A DNA stretch of 64,000 nucleotides. Origin: Harmothoe impar. Its lineage: Eukaryota > Annelida > Polychaeta > Phyllodocida > Polynoidae. Both the position numbers and the translations under genes were made by a program. Numbering within the stretch: position 1 is the first letter of the stretch; each line of letters starts with the position of its first letter. The notes under the pieces were generated by a model. That model was not told the origin of the DNA. It did no database searches and saw only the letters and a list, made by a program, of their open reading frames with translations. Where the stretch lies: NCBI GenBank assembly GCA_947462335.1, contig OX381717.1, positions 47,907,523 through 47,971,522 of the forward strand. The letters run 5' to 3'. Positions 47,794-59,900 of the stretch are shown in pieces.

Positions 47794-48698
47794 TACATGC
47801 CCCCACATAGTATAGTGCAAATGTATACAGTATCAGCCATATCAAGTTAATTCTCTACCATGTTTCTCTACTCGAGGATTTATTATTGTTTCATCTCAAA
47901 CTATGATAGAAACCAACGCGAACATATCTTCGTAAAGTACCTAATCATTTTATTTCATTATCAAACAAACGCACATACTAATCATTTATGATTAATTACT
48001 GTCTGTTTTTAAAATATCTAAGAGGGTACCGGAACATCAGCTACACTGAAGGTTCCTCCTGACTGATTTGACAAAGTATCACGTTGATTATTTTCAAATA
48101 ACTATCTATGGAAAATTGTATACATCCAAACGATAATAGGTATAATATTGAACTATACTTCAAAGCGTACTTGTTTTACCTTTAAAAATATATGTATGGA
48201 TACCCGATTATCATAATCGAAGGACAAATGTAACTGTTAACTATTTAAAGTGTCAAATAAAGTCAAATTGTTACAAAAAAAGAAGTGAAAAACATCCATA
48301 CGCAAAAGAAATCTGAAGGCTAAGTAATGTGTTCGTAGAACAGAAACTTTCTGTCCAAACTATGAAATATGAATGAGCAAACTAAGCGAAAAACAATACA
48401 TAGTGAGTGCAGCGTTTGGTCAATCTGAACAGTGAACACTTTGCCACCATGGCATACAGTATCTAAAAGGCTGTAATACTGTATTGTTTTGTAAACCATG
48501 ATGTTAAATAATGTGTTGATTCAGAATAACATTATATCCTGCCAACGGAAGCACTAATGGATGATTGGCAACCAACGGTGGAACATTTGACAACCTCACG
48601 TCTCCTACAGTCACAGAAACATTTACGTAGTGAACACTAAACCATTGTTTTCTACATGCAACAGGCAAAAGTGATTATCATCTTTTTAGAAAATAACC

Positions 48699-49712
48699 AT
48701 GAAAAATCAGTCAACGTTTAATCATTTTTCAACTAATGCTTCCAACAGCAGCTACTTGGATGCTACAACCAATCCAGAACTGGAGTACTTATCACTTAGA
48801 TTAGTTGTCACCATAATCATCTGTGCAGTTGGGACCATACTGAACAGCCTGATTATAGTTGTAGTAGTACATGGGTCACTCACAAAGACATCTGTCTTCA
48901 TGATTCTGCTATTAGCACTTTCAATTGCAGATAATCTGACCATATGGTTTGTTGTCCTCAGAGAAAATGGAATATACAATTTACTTCCTTACAGCTCATC
49001 ATTCTTGTTGTGTCAAGTAATCAATTTAATATCAAATACTGCTGGTATTGTGTCTTCATGGTTAGTTGTTGTAATAGCAGTGGAACGTACCATTGCTATT
49101 TACTGGCCACTAAAGTTACACTCATACTCTACACGGAGGAAGACTTTCTGTGTAATTTCTATTTTGATTGTTACCGGATGCCTTCTTAATTTGCAAATTT
49201 TTATCATGAAAAAGAAAGAAGATGCAATTAACTATTGTAACATTCTTGGATCTGATCCAATGTTCTTAATTATCTATAACATAATATTCTCTCTAACATA
49301 CTGCATCATACCTTTCTGTATCATCTTGATCTTGAATATTCTGATGGTAAGAAAAATGTATTCTCAGAAAAGGTTCAGGATGAAATATCTGGCATCACAA
49401 CATTTGAAACCAACAATCTCCACTGGCATGACTATCATGATGTTTGCTGTATGTCTGGTATTTCTAGTAACTACTTTGCCTTCAAATGTTACATACTTGC
49501 TAAGTGCAACAGGAATTGTCACTGTGGATAGTTTGGTGTTCATCATAACACAAAGGATTGATAACATAAATCATAGTGTAAACTTTGTATTGTATTGTGT
49601 GACTGGGACCATCTTCAGACAGGCACTGGTTAAACTCTTTACATGCCACTGCAAGAAGATATCAACAGAACATCTGACAGAGCAATGCCCAACGATCGAG
49701 GGGAGAGTTTGA
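48699..49712 (+). CDS. Receptor F: intronless rhodopsin-type GPCR, 337 aa
   Basis: Complete ORF, Met at 48699. Landmarks: N49, D78 (SIAD), C105, E129-R130-T131, WPLKLHSYSTRRK, CIIPFC, VTTLP, NHSVNFVLYCVTG, FRQALVKLFTCHCKK. Closest to E in coding ends, 3' UTR and about 130 bp of 5' flank (GGAAGCACTAATGGAT is shared). Separated from E by the fibrinogen-like gene. Confidence 0.92.
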   Translation: MKNQSTFNHFSTNASNSSYLDATTNPELEYLSLRLVVTIIICAVGTILNSLIIVVVVHGSLTKTSVFMILLLALSIADNLTIWFVVLRENGIYNLLPYSSSFLLCQVINLISNTAGIVSSWLVVVIAVERTIAIYWPLKLHSYSTRRKTFCVISILIVTGCLLNLQIFIMKKKEDAINYCNILGSDPMFLIIYNIIFSLTYCIIPFCIILILNILMVRKMYSQKRFRMKYLASQHLKPTISTGMTIMMFAVCLVFLVTTLPSNVTYLLSATGIVTVDSLVFIITQRIDNINHSVNFVLYCVTGTIFRQALVKLFTCHCKKISTEHLTEQCPTIEGRV

Positions 49713-50220
49713 TATGATTGTATCTGTTACCTTCCTCAAGTATTTTTGCATTAGGTTTATGCATATTGCTTTTAGGACCTATTGGACTATAGTGATTATT
49801 TATCACATGATTAACTAATTGATAAATCAACTATATGTGTATCAAAAGTGAGGTCATATATGTGACCCACTTTAACAAAATGGGTCAGAAGTCACACTTT
49901 GAAGAACATAGACATGGCGTCTTTAAGTAGCATAGGATGGATAAAAATATTATTTTAAAAAAATTAGTTTTTGTCATAATAATGCACAGTTATCTTCTGG
50001 CATACTCAGTTACAAACCAGATTTCCACCCCTATTTCCCCCCAAATGATAGCCATAGGATTAAATTGTATAACAATGTCATAGTCAACATCTAATTTAAA
50101 TGTTAATTATCTCATTTTAGTCAACTTTTTTTTTTAAATCAACAAAAAGGGACTATCAAGAATATAAGAGTGAATATTGGCTGATATGCTACTTGCCATA
50201 ATACAATATATATGGTACAT

Positions 50221-50566
50221 ATCAAGTGAAAGCCTCATAAATTGATTGATTATACCATAGGCCTAACAGAAAATGATATTTGGGATGGGCTGTTGTTTCC
50301 TCAGTAGACGTAGGAGACAGGTAAAACATTACATTTTTAGCCTTTTTGAAGTTTTTAGTTTTTTTAGGGCTTTAGAGGGCCAGAAAATGAGAAATTTTGG
50401 ACCAATACACACACAAAAAAAAAGTATTCCTCAAAGTAAAGGATGTTTTGTCACATATTATACCAAAAATTTGAAAAGATTGATGCAAAGGTTGTTATTC
50501 TGCAGGTGTATAAGGCTGAAAAGGGCCAGAAATAGCCAAAACTGCACAACTCAGGAGTTTAGGCCA
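50221..50566. mobile_element. Partial copy of the transposon found in receptor A
   Basis: Aligns with about 10056-10394 (TTAGCCTTTTTGA, AGAGGGCCAGAAAATG, TATACCAAAAATTTGAA, GAAAAGGGCCAGAAATAGCC) and ends AGGAGTTTAGGCC, the element's right terminus. The left end was not found. Confidence 0.8.
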
Positions 50567-50658
50567 TATAGACATCGGAAACATTATGTCAACAGAAACT
50601 ACGGTCTTGTGGTGTCCTCTGACGTGCCATCTTCAACTGTTGATATCTGAAAACTAAA

Positions 50659-51033
50659 TTAAAGTGACATGGTCCGATTTTTTTCCACATTTTAAATCCT
50701 GCTTAAATGTGTTTCAAATGGTAGAATAATATCATATTCCAAGGATAGGGCACAATGCAATGCCATCTACGGGCAATAAGAGCCCAATAATAGGTTAAGC
50801 TGTGGCCCAAGTATAGTATATATTACAGTGTATTGTCAATGGGGGAATTATATCGTGCACTCCAAAATCGGTAAATTGAGCTATAATCCGATAATTAGTC
50901 GAATTCTAACTGAATCCTAGGGAACGAGACCAAATAAAGTAGCTAGCACATGAAGTATGGTCATAGGAACATTCTGCTTCATTTTTAACAAAATAGATTT
51001 TTGAGCTCCAATCATCGGACCATGTCACTTTAA
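50659..51033. mobile_element. MITE with TTAAAGTGACATGGTCCGAT ends
   Basis: 20 bp perfect terminal inverted repeats. TTAA occurs at both tips. Interior non-coding. Confidence 0.88.
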
Positions 51034-51418
51034 GTTATTGTAGACTTATGGGCCCACAAATAATAATCAGCTTGCTGATTGTGGGTTCCCTCTTTTTTGA
51101 CATGGTGTAAAATAAAAGTGTCTTGGTAAGTGAAAGAGTCATGTCCTTACCACTATGAGAACTCAATTTGAGCTTTCAAACCTGCTTGAATTGCGTGTTA
51201 TTCTGCCCTAATTGAAATACTGTGTTGAGATTAAACAACTGAATGCTTGTCATGTAAACTGAAGTGGTAGCCGTATTGCCTTTATATCAAAAATGTTGAT
51301 ATTAAACTGGTATTATTTCATACATGTTTACCAAAATGGACCATTTGTGAGGAGGAGATGGGGGGGGGGGGCGGAGGGAAATTTTTCACTGGACTAGCCT
51401 TGATGAAAACGTTCACTG

Positions 51419-52265
51419 CACTGCAAAAAAGGTGCTTAGGTTTTAAACATGTTTAGGTCTAAACATGTTTAAAGTCTAAACACATTACTAGGTTTGTGTT
51501 TCTAAATCCTTCTGCTCAGGAATTAAACACTTTTATTCTAAACACCTAAACAGTTATATTGAATATGTTTAGATGCTTAGTATTTAAACAGTATAAAAAC
51601 TTAGTGTTTAGGATGTAAACATGTAGTGTTTAGATCATAGTATATCAAACACACACCAGATGGCAGCTCTGTGTTTGACTGTAGTTTCTACAACCACACA
51701 CATGTTATTGTGGCTCTAAATGTGCTTAAATCTGAGTTAATCAACTTAATTTGCATGGGATACAAAAGGATGATAATACACATTGCAAGATTCAAGGGTT
51801 GAATACTATATCACTATGATTACGATGCAATACAGATACATCTGCTACATAGACACCTCTTTTATGAACTCTAAGAATAGACAAAGCATTATCTTCCCCG
51901 AAGGTCTGTTGTATTGACTCAAGGTTGTGTCTATGTTAAAGTAGAGGCCTTTGTGAAATTGTGATGCACATATTGCCCTAAGGGGGGGGGGGGGGCTGCT
52001 AAACATAATACATGTAATAATCTACATCTCTAAGCACACCACTTTTATCCTTAAACACTTAGGAGATAAACACAATAATATGCTAAATTCTTTAATTCTA
52101 AGCATGTCATTGTCCTAAACACATTGCTTTAAACACATAAATGTCTAAGCACTGAGCTAAACATATTATAGGTCTAAACATGTTTAGGGACATATTGTGT
52201 GGACAAAAACGGGGCAGGAATGTGTTTAGGATTGTGTTTACGATCTAAACACCTTTTTTGCAGTG
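51419..52265. mobile_element. TIR element rich in TAAACA words
   Basis: Ends CACTGCAAAAAAGGTG and CACCTTTTTTGCAGTG. Within ~250 bp of each end, words such as TAAACATGTTTAG and CTAAACAC recur more than twenty times in both orientations. The centre (about 51650-52000) lacks them. Confidence 0.85.
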
Positions 52266-52283
52266 TGGGGAACAGTCCAGTGA

Positions 52284-52648
52284 AAAGGATCTCCAGTCTT
52301 TGCGAAAACATTTTCACCGTGCAGGACAGTCGGTCCTGCAGCTAGCCGGTTTTGCAGGACCGGATAAATTTCTGCAGGACTGGATACCAAAAATCAAAGT
52401 TTTCCATAATAATAAAAAACAAAATGACAAAATCATTAATGCTTTAATTTCCCTAGAAAATCAGTGTGCACTGTAGGTTTTGTAACTTCAGTGCTAGATG
52501 GAATATTTGAAAAATTCCTTCAGTTTTGGAAAGCCCAAATTGTGCAGGACATCTGGTCCTGCAACACCAGTCATTCTGCCGGACCAGAGCCATTTTAGGC
52601 GGACATTGCCACTGTCCGGCATGTTTTGGCAAAGACTGGATCTCTAGG
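52284..52648. mobile_element. MITE with TCTCCAGTCTTTGCGAAAACAT ends
   Basis: Ends TCCAGTCTTTGCGAAAACAT and ATGTTTTGGCAAAGACTGGA. GTGCAGGACxxxxGGTCCTGCA words repeat inside. The short ORF at 52258-52476 is repeat-derived. Confidence 0.75.
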
Positions 52649-52912
52649 GTGATAGACATTATACTTTTCATAGACTTATACCAATAAAAGTCTTCTCTCG
52701 TAGGAAAGGATGTGAGTCGGTTGCCACCACCCGGACCAGACCAGAAATGACATATATAGGAAAGGTTCAGCACCACCAATTATGGCAAATGTTTCAGTAT
52801 TCTTATGATAATAGAAAATGTTAGATAATAACTAGCAACCTTTTTTTTTAATCAAGCCCAGATAAGGAATCAGAAATCAAATAATTTCAAAATAATATAG
52901 AGACCCCAGGTA

Positions 52913-53041
52913 ACATAAAAACGTTATTTTACGTCAAAATAACGTTTTAAAACGTTATATAACGTTATGCCTCAGTAAGGAGCTTTAGAGAAACGTTATA
53001 TGACGTTATAAAATGTTGTATAACGTTTTTTGTTTACTGGG
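52913..53041. mobile_element. MITE of the AACGTT family, copy 2
   Basis: Ends CCAGGTAACA and TGTTTACTGG; the interior consists of repeated AACGTTATATAACGTT-like palindromes. Reverse-oriented relative of 4480-4625. Confidence 0.82.
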
Positions 53042-53090
53042 ATATCTAGTGGGTGGCATTTTTAAAGTTCCTGTTTCGTATAAGAGTCGC

Positions 53091-53279
53091 TTAACCCTCT
53101 GAGGGTGGATGTAGACAATATTCATGCCTGGCCGAATATAACTATTTACTACACCAAATGGGGCCGAATGTCGACTATAATTGACATAACTCTATGGAAA
53201 TCAGCAAAGTCCTGGTTTCAGAAAAAGAAAATTGGAAAAGATTCCGGCCCCATAGCTTTGACCGGCCTCAAAGGGTTAA
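53091..53279. mobile_element. 189 bp MITE with TTAACCCT ends
   Basis: TTAACCCTCTGAGGGT at left and CCTCAAAGGGTTAA at right, with TTAA tips as in piggyBac-type elements. Confidence 0.65.
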
Positions 53280-53974
53280 CCAGATAAATAATGTATTCTA
53301 AACTGTTTGGCCATACACATGGTTAGACTCAATGCTTTTTCGATTTAATCATTCATGTGCAGTTGGCTGAACTTGGCTCTGCAGGGAGAAGTCATAGCGG
53401 AAGATGCAAAGTCACCGCGGGCATGTATGCTCCCTGTGTAATGGAGAGGCGTAAATGAAACATTAGATACCAATTGTTATCAGTGCATCTTGAATCAATT
53501 GATGACAGTATAAAATCAATAGCCTTTTTGGGATGTAGACTTATAATCCTGGATAATACATAAGCAATGGTGTATAACCAGGGAGCCGTTACAGAAAACA
53601 ACGTAAGAAATAACGTAAACATTAATGCTTAACTTTATTCAATAACTTACGTTAACACTAACGTATATTCAATAATTTACGTTAATGTCTTCAAATTTTT
53701 GTTAATGACTTTAAATTTACCCTGTTTAGGCTAAATATCAGCACCATGTCTGGAGGTGGTGCCGATTTTTACATGAAAATTTATGTTAATTAACGTAAAG
53801 TCAACAGCATGATTTTTTTTCTGTAACACCTATTCACAAAAAAGAACTTTCTCTAACACCCTATTTACGTTGTTAAACTTACATTGTGTTTCTCTAACAC
53901 CCCCCAGCTGGTGTATAGTATTGTGTACTAGGCGTCCTTGGTCAGATATGTAGGAGTAGTAGGCAACAGACAGG

Positions 53975-56900
53975 ATGAGAGCCTGTGGGGGGAATCTCCT
54001 TTTCTTCATCCTCATATGCTACATCTCGCCCTGCTTCTCCGGTACGTTATCGCTCTTAGTGAAAATTCCCCTTGACCTGTAAAAGACATCATAGTGCTTA
54101 ATGTGCTCCTTGGTCGTCATGATGCATGAATGGCATTTGTCGGTATGATGCATGAATGCAGATCTGATAAGTATTGGGGCAGTAAGTACTGCATCACTGT
54201 GTTATGCTACCCATTACACTTTTTGTTTCATATTTCATTGTCTAAATGGCTCTATGTGACAACAGAATTTCTTGTATGACATTTGATTGGTCCACAGCCA
54301 AAAATAATTTTCTTACCCCAAGAAAATACTAGAATCAAGATTAAATTTTCTTGATTCAAGGAATAAACTCATTCTGAGTTTTTACATTTATCTTGTTTTC
54401 AGAAAGGGGAAGCTAAAAAAAATATCTTATATTTTTCTAGTATTCTTCTAGAAACAAGTATTCAAGATTATTTTTCTTTAGGAATTTTCTTAAAACTGGT
54501 CATTTGTGCACCCAACAAGATTATATCTTATATTCCTGAAATAAGAAAGTTCTATTTCTAGATTTGCCATGTCTTGAAAATCTGCTCAGTTAAGAATTAA
54601 CCTGAAACCATGTGTCTAAAGTGTCAATTAGGGCAAAAAATGTGCAAGTATACTCTATTATGTGATGGTTATGACCATGCTTAATGCCTTCACCAAATTC
54701 CTTTCATTATTTGGGAATTTTATAGATGTGGAATGTGAGTTCAGTTAGGTTCCATAGGGATCAGACTACTGAATAAGAATCATTTTCTTAAATTAAGAAC
54801 ATTAGTTACATGTTGTGCCACAAGAGGCCACCATGCACTATGCAATACAACAACTTTCCTATCAAACAGGGTATACATTTCTGCCTTAAATTAAGTCCCA
54901 AAGAAACAGAAGAGGGTAAAAATATGTGGGAAAAGGGGAAATTTGTTAGGGATTAATTTGATGTAAGAACCCTTGTTCCAGTGGATGAATTATAATAACT
55001 ATAGGGAGAAATGATAAGAGACACCATTTGCTTGATAACAGCATTTAGATAAAGGGAAGGATTACCTGTCCCATTACATGAAGTGAAATGACTTTGAATA
55101 AAGGTCTGTTTGCTTAAACTTCTATTGTAGCTACAAAAAGCTGCATTTAATCTGATGAACCTCTTTCTGATGCTCTGGCATCAATCCGTTCTCTCAGTCT
55201 AAAGTTAAAAATAATCATACCCCTTTCCCAGGCAAGAACATCAATCTTGTTTATTTACTCAAATAAGAAATTAAAACTTACTTAAGAAAATGGTTTTCTA
55301 GAAAAAAAGGTCCATTCCATAAGAAATATTTTCTTATTTTGAGAAATATGTCAGGAAATATCATCTTGATTCCAGTATAAAATACTTGATTTAAAAATTT
55401 CTTTCTTGTTTGTTTTTCTTGTTTGTTTTTCTTACTCTAAGTATATTAAACTCAACCATGCTGTCAAGTAAAATTTTGTTATCCTACGGACAAACTTGTT
55501 TTAAGTTTATTTTACTTAAAACGAAATATTTTCTGAAAATGAGAAAATTATTTTTGGCTGTGTCAAATCAAATACTTCCGAACCCATTGAACAAAAGGTC
55601 ATTCTTATATGTTCCCATATACATGGTTCTCTATAGCTTTATTCTTCAACTTTTACATCCTGTGTAGAACTTCAATGTGTAGTTCATAGCTGTATTCAGA
55701 TGTAACCTCATTCAACAGGAAATAGGTAATTTCTGAGACAATTTGCAAAATTGCTCTAATTTTAGTAGGAAATTATAAAGCAATATATGAATTAGCTTCT
55801 GTCTGACCCCACCCTGGGCCCTGGGATTCCGCTAGCCACTCGCCAAAATCGCCAATGGCGAGTCAAAGCTCATTTTGGTTAATGCTGCTTGCTGAAAATT
55901 CGCAAAATTGGCTAATTATTGTATTCATGGGGCTATTTGGGCTTGTAGGGAGCTGAGAGGGTTGTACAATGAAAACAAGCTGTTAGATACACTTTAATAG
56001 AAAAGGATTAGGATGAGGTTGACAACTGTCTATTTGTCAAAGACTTAAATATAAACCCCTCTTTAGAGAGAAATCCAGCACGCTACTACCGTAAAACCTC
56101 GCGTAGAAGCCGCGGCTAGTACGCGAGTCAGATCGCCAGTGCGGCTTATAGAAAAGGCCCAAACCCGGGGTGTGGCTTATACGCGAGTTTTTCCAAAGTT
56201 TGATTTCCAAAACCACCTTAAAATGACCCCAGGAGCTAAAGCCACATGCGAGGGGGGGGGTGAAAGGTGAGTGGGCAGTGTCAATGCTTGACGTTCTCAC
56301 CTTGGCCCTAAGACAATGCAGTGTACCGCTAATCCCTGCCAGCATCTGTGACAGTGCGACTATAGGGGTGTGGGGTGTGCGGGGGGTATGTGCATGACAA
56401 AGCAGAGTGGACGGTATCAATGCTTGATATTCACACCTTAGCCCTAAGACAATGCAGTGTACCGCTAATCCCCCCACATGCATATATATTATTTACTGCT
56501 TTAGGTCGTGGGGGGGAGGGGGGGCAGAACTGAGAAAGCTACCATTGCTCATGGAAGCCCCACGGGCCACGGGGAGGCACTATGGGCCGCCAGGAGGCCA
56601 CCCAGGGCCACCAGGAGGACTTTGACCCCATGTGTGCTCAAAGACTAAGGCTTATACGAGAGTTTTTCCCAGGCATCATTCAGAAGGCCTCTGCATGCGG
56701 CTTATAGGATTGACTCAAAGTCGGGGTGCGGCTTATACGCGAGTTAGGCTTATACGCGAGGTTTTACGGTATAGCTAAAAGGGGTAGGCCTGGATCAATA
56801 TGAACACACTTGACCCTCCCGTTTCTTAGAGAAAATGACCAATTCCTAATATGTAAAATATTTGGCTAATTGGTATACAATTTGGCTAATCAAAATTGAT

Positions 56901-59900
56901 ACGAATTCGCCAAATTGGCTAATAGAAAACAAGTCTTAGCGGAAGCCCACCTGTATACATTTTTGTGCCTGTATCGTCTGAGTGCTTACCCCTTTAACAC
57001 TAGCAGAAACAGCCTGCTACACAGACCATGTGGTTCCGAACGCGGCGCTCCTTCAGCTGGTCTATGGGACAGAAGCCAATTCAGCCTACTACCTTCACTA
57101 CAGCGTGGATGGGGACAGGTCTGACGTCTTAGCGGGTGAGTCAGCAGAAAAAGGCAGTATTTATAAATTAGAACATTATCCTGTTTAACTAATTGTGTGG
57201 TCAATTTCAAGTGATGATCTTTGACAGAATAATTTGTTGAAAACCCTTCATTGTACACCCTATCCCTAAAATTTCTGAAAATCGGTAGCCTATTTGATAT
57301 ACTAAGATAGTGGCACATTACAAGATGTGTAAATCTTCGAAAATGGCCCAGAAATAAGGGACCAACAGAGCTATAACTGATCCCATTTTGTTTGTAAAGC
57401 TATGAAATATTAAGGCCTTTGAATTGGGGATCAATACATAATTGAAGGTATTCATCTGCTTCTTGTATGTCTCTTATCTTTCTAGTTCCTTTTTTCTCTT
57501 TTTCATTTTCATCAGTCAGTTATAGGTTGCCAGATAATTATAGGCTATAAGTTTACTGGCTTCCCTCATTTTGGGTCCCCGTACAGGGTTTCATGTGTTA
57601 AGTGGTTTTTAAGTTGTTATTAATTACCATTGTCTAGTACATGGGACATATTTAAGACCTTATTGCTCTTTTAGTAGCCCGAAGTACTCAGAGTATCTAT
57701 GCCCTAAAACAGGTTGCTATAGGGGCCAGACCCTGCCCCACCCCGGACTGCTTGTAGAGTCTCCATTTCCTAAAACAGGTTGCTATAGGAGCCAGACCCT
57801 GTCCCACCCCTGGCTGCCTGTAGTGTCTCTACGTCCTAAACAGGTTGATATTCCGCCTCAGCTATATGTCCAGTGTACTGCGCCATTTGCAATTGTACCC
57901 TTCTGTATTCCCTCTGCTCTTTAGCTACCAGCTCAGCCAGAGACTGTGTCCCAGATTAGGGTACAAACAAGGTGTGAGTATTGTGAGTGGGTTGTACCTG
58001 GGCTTTCCATATGTCACCTATCCCTCATAGAGTAGTGGTTAGCATGGTGGATTCATGATGCAGAGGTCTTAAACCCGCAGATCTCGGTACCCCCCAACCG
58101 ACGGTCAGGGCGCAGTCGGGACAGGTACTCAGCACTATTTATAGGAGAGCTGGGGCTTTAAGCTCAAATTCCTGTCAAGTCATATCTTGGTGACCATACC
58201 ATTAACAACCGATACCTTTTCTTATCTATACATATAGTTCCTTTGAAGAAATAGGAATACAAATTTTGTCCAAACACTATTGATATTAAATTTTCTTTGA
58301 TATAATTTCAAGGTTGTTACTTATTTTTACCTATCAAAGCAAAATGTATTTGATATATAAGAATAAAAATGCATGGTATGGTCACCAAGATATGACTTGG
58401 CAGGGATTTGACCTCAGGTCCTCTGCATCATGAATCCACCAATGAGGGACAGGTGACATAAGGAATGCCTAGGTACAACCCACTCATAATACTCACACCC
58501 TGTTTGTACCCTAATCTCGGACATGAGATTTGGCTAGGCTGGTAGCTGGTGACTAGGGGGATACAATTCGTACCAGAGGAACACATGGTGACGCCACCAG
58601 TATCTCGCTAGTGCCTAATAGGAGCCAGACCCTGCCCCACCCCTGACTGCTTGTAGAGTCTCCATTTCCTAAAACAGGTTGCTCTAGGGGCCTACCCCTG
58701 CCCCACCTCTGTGTGCTTTTAGACTTGGTATGTCCTTCAACGTGTTGCTATAGGACCATGATCTATAGTGTAGTGTAGACTCACTATTTCCCTACACAGG
58801 TTGTTATAGGAGCCGAACTCTGCCCCACCCCTGGCTGCTTGTAGACCTGGGAGAGGAAACAGCAGTCAGCACGGTTGTTACAGTTGGCACAGAATATTCA
58901 GGATGTGAGTACATTTCTACAAGTGTGCCATTACTTGGGAAAGGGACCATAGTGCACCCTGCACTAAGGGCCTTTTTCGCAGTTCGTGTCACAAGTAATT
59001 AAGTCAGACTGATTCGATTTTAAGAAAAGAGGCCATCAGAATGCCTTTCACTCTGTAGCTTAAATATATCTTTCATTCTTCAATAGTGTTGTATTACAGA
59101 GGTGACAATTGTGCAAAAGATTTCTTTCTCAATAATAAACAAGCAAAAACACAAGTGTCCTTGATGGATAGTTTTATTCCATACATCTTGAATGGTCTGG
59201 TTTACCTGTGCTTGATGTCATCTTCACCACTGGCTATCTGGTAACTCCAAGCAAATTTCTGCAATAAATTGGTTTACAGGATGGCATATAATAAATGCAT
59301 ATATTATATGCTGTAATACATCAGGCCCTTTGTTGTAATGCTAGTACTGCATTCCTGCATCATGACAACACCAACACAGTGTTAGTGGGCTACTCAACAG
59401 CACAGCATTCTAAAGACAAATACTGCCTTAATTTTTGTTAATTTTGTTGTAGATTATTACACGACCAACGTACGGGTGTTGGTGGGGAGTGACTTTGAGG
59501 CAGCTAGCTTTGACCCTGTGAGCTGGAGCTCTGAGCAGTGTGGGGGGCTGTACCGGACCCTGGGTCAGGGGGAGGTGATGTACGTCCAGTGTAACAGGAC
59601 CCTGGTGGGCAGGTATGTGTGTGTCTACATGGAGGACACTCACCATCTACAGGTGTGTGAACTGGAGGTCTACTCACAGCAAGGTAGGATGGTCATGCCT
59701 TGTCATTCTGTCTAAAACATTAATAGGGGAGCATGAGAATTGAAGAATTCCTGACAGCTTTTTAAAAAATGTTTTGTAAGGCTTCTGGATGGTAAAAGGA
59801 ATATTTTGGTAACGAAATCCCGTGCAGGCATCAAAAATGTTGGTGGTGTTTTACTGAGGGGTGATAATAGAATGCCAAAACTGTAGCTCTAGGTCGAGTC

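Noticed and set aside
55410..55667. 85 aa hydrophobic ORF as a membrane protein
   Set aside because: It overlaps the right subterminal repeats and end of the 54293-55562 TIR element, so its composition follows the AT-rich repeats.
56037..56483. 148 aa minus-strand ORF as a gene
   Set aside because: It lies almost wholly inside the 681 bp MITE copy and shows low-complexity repeat translation.
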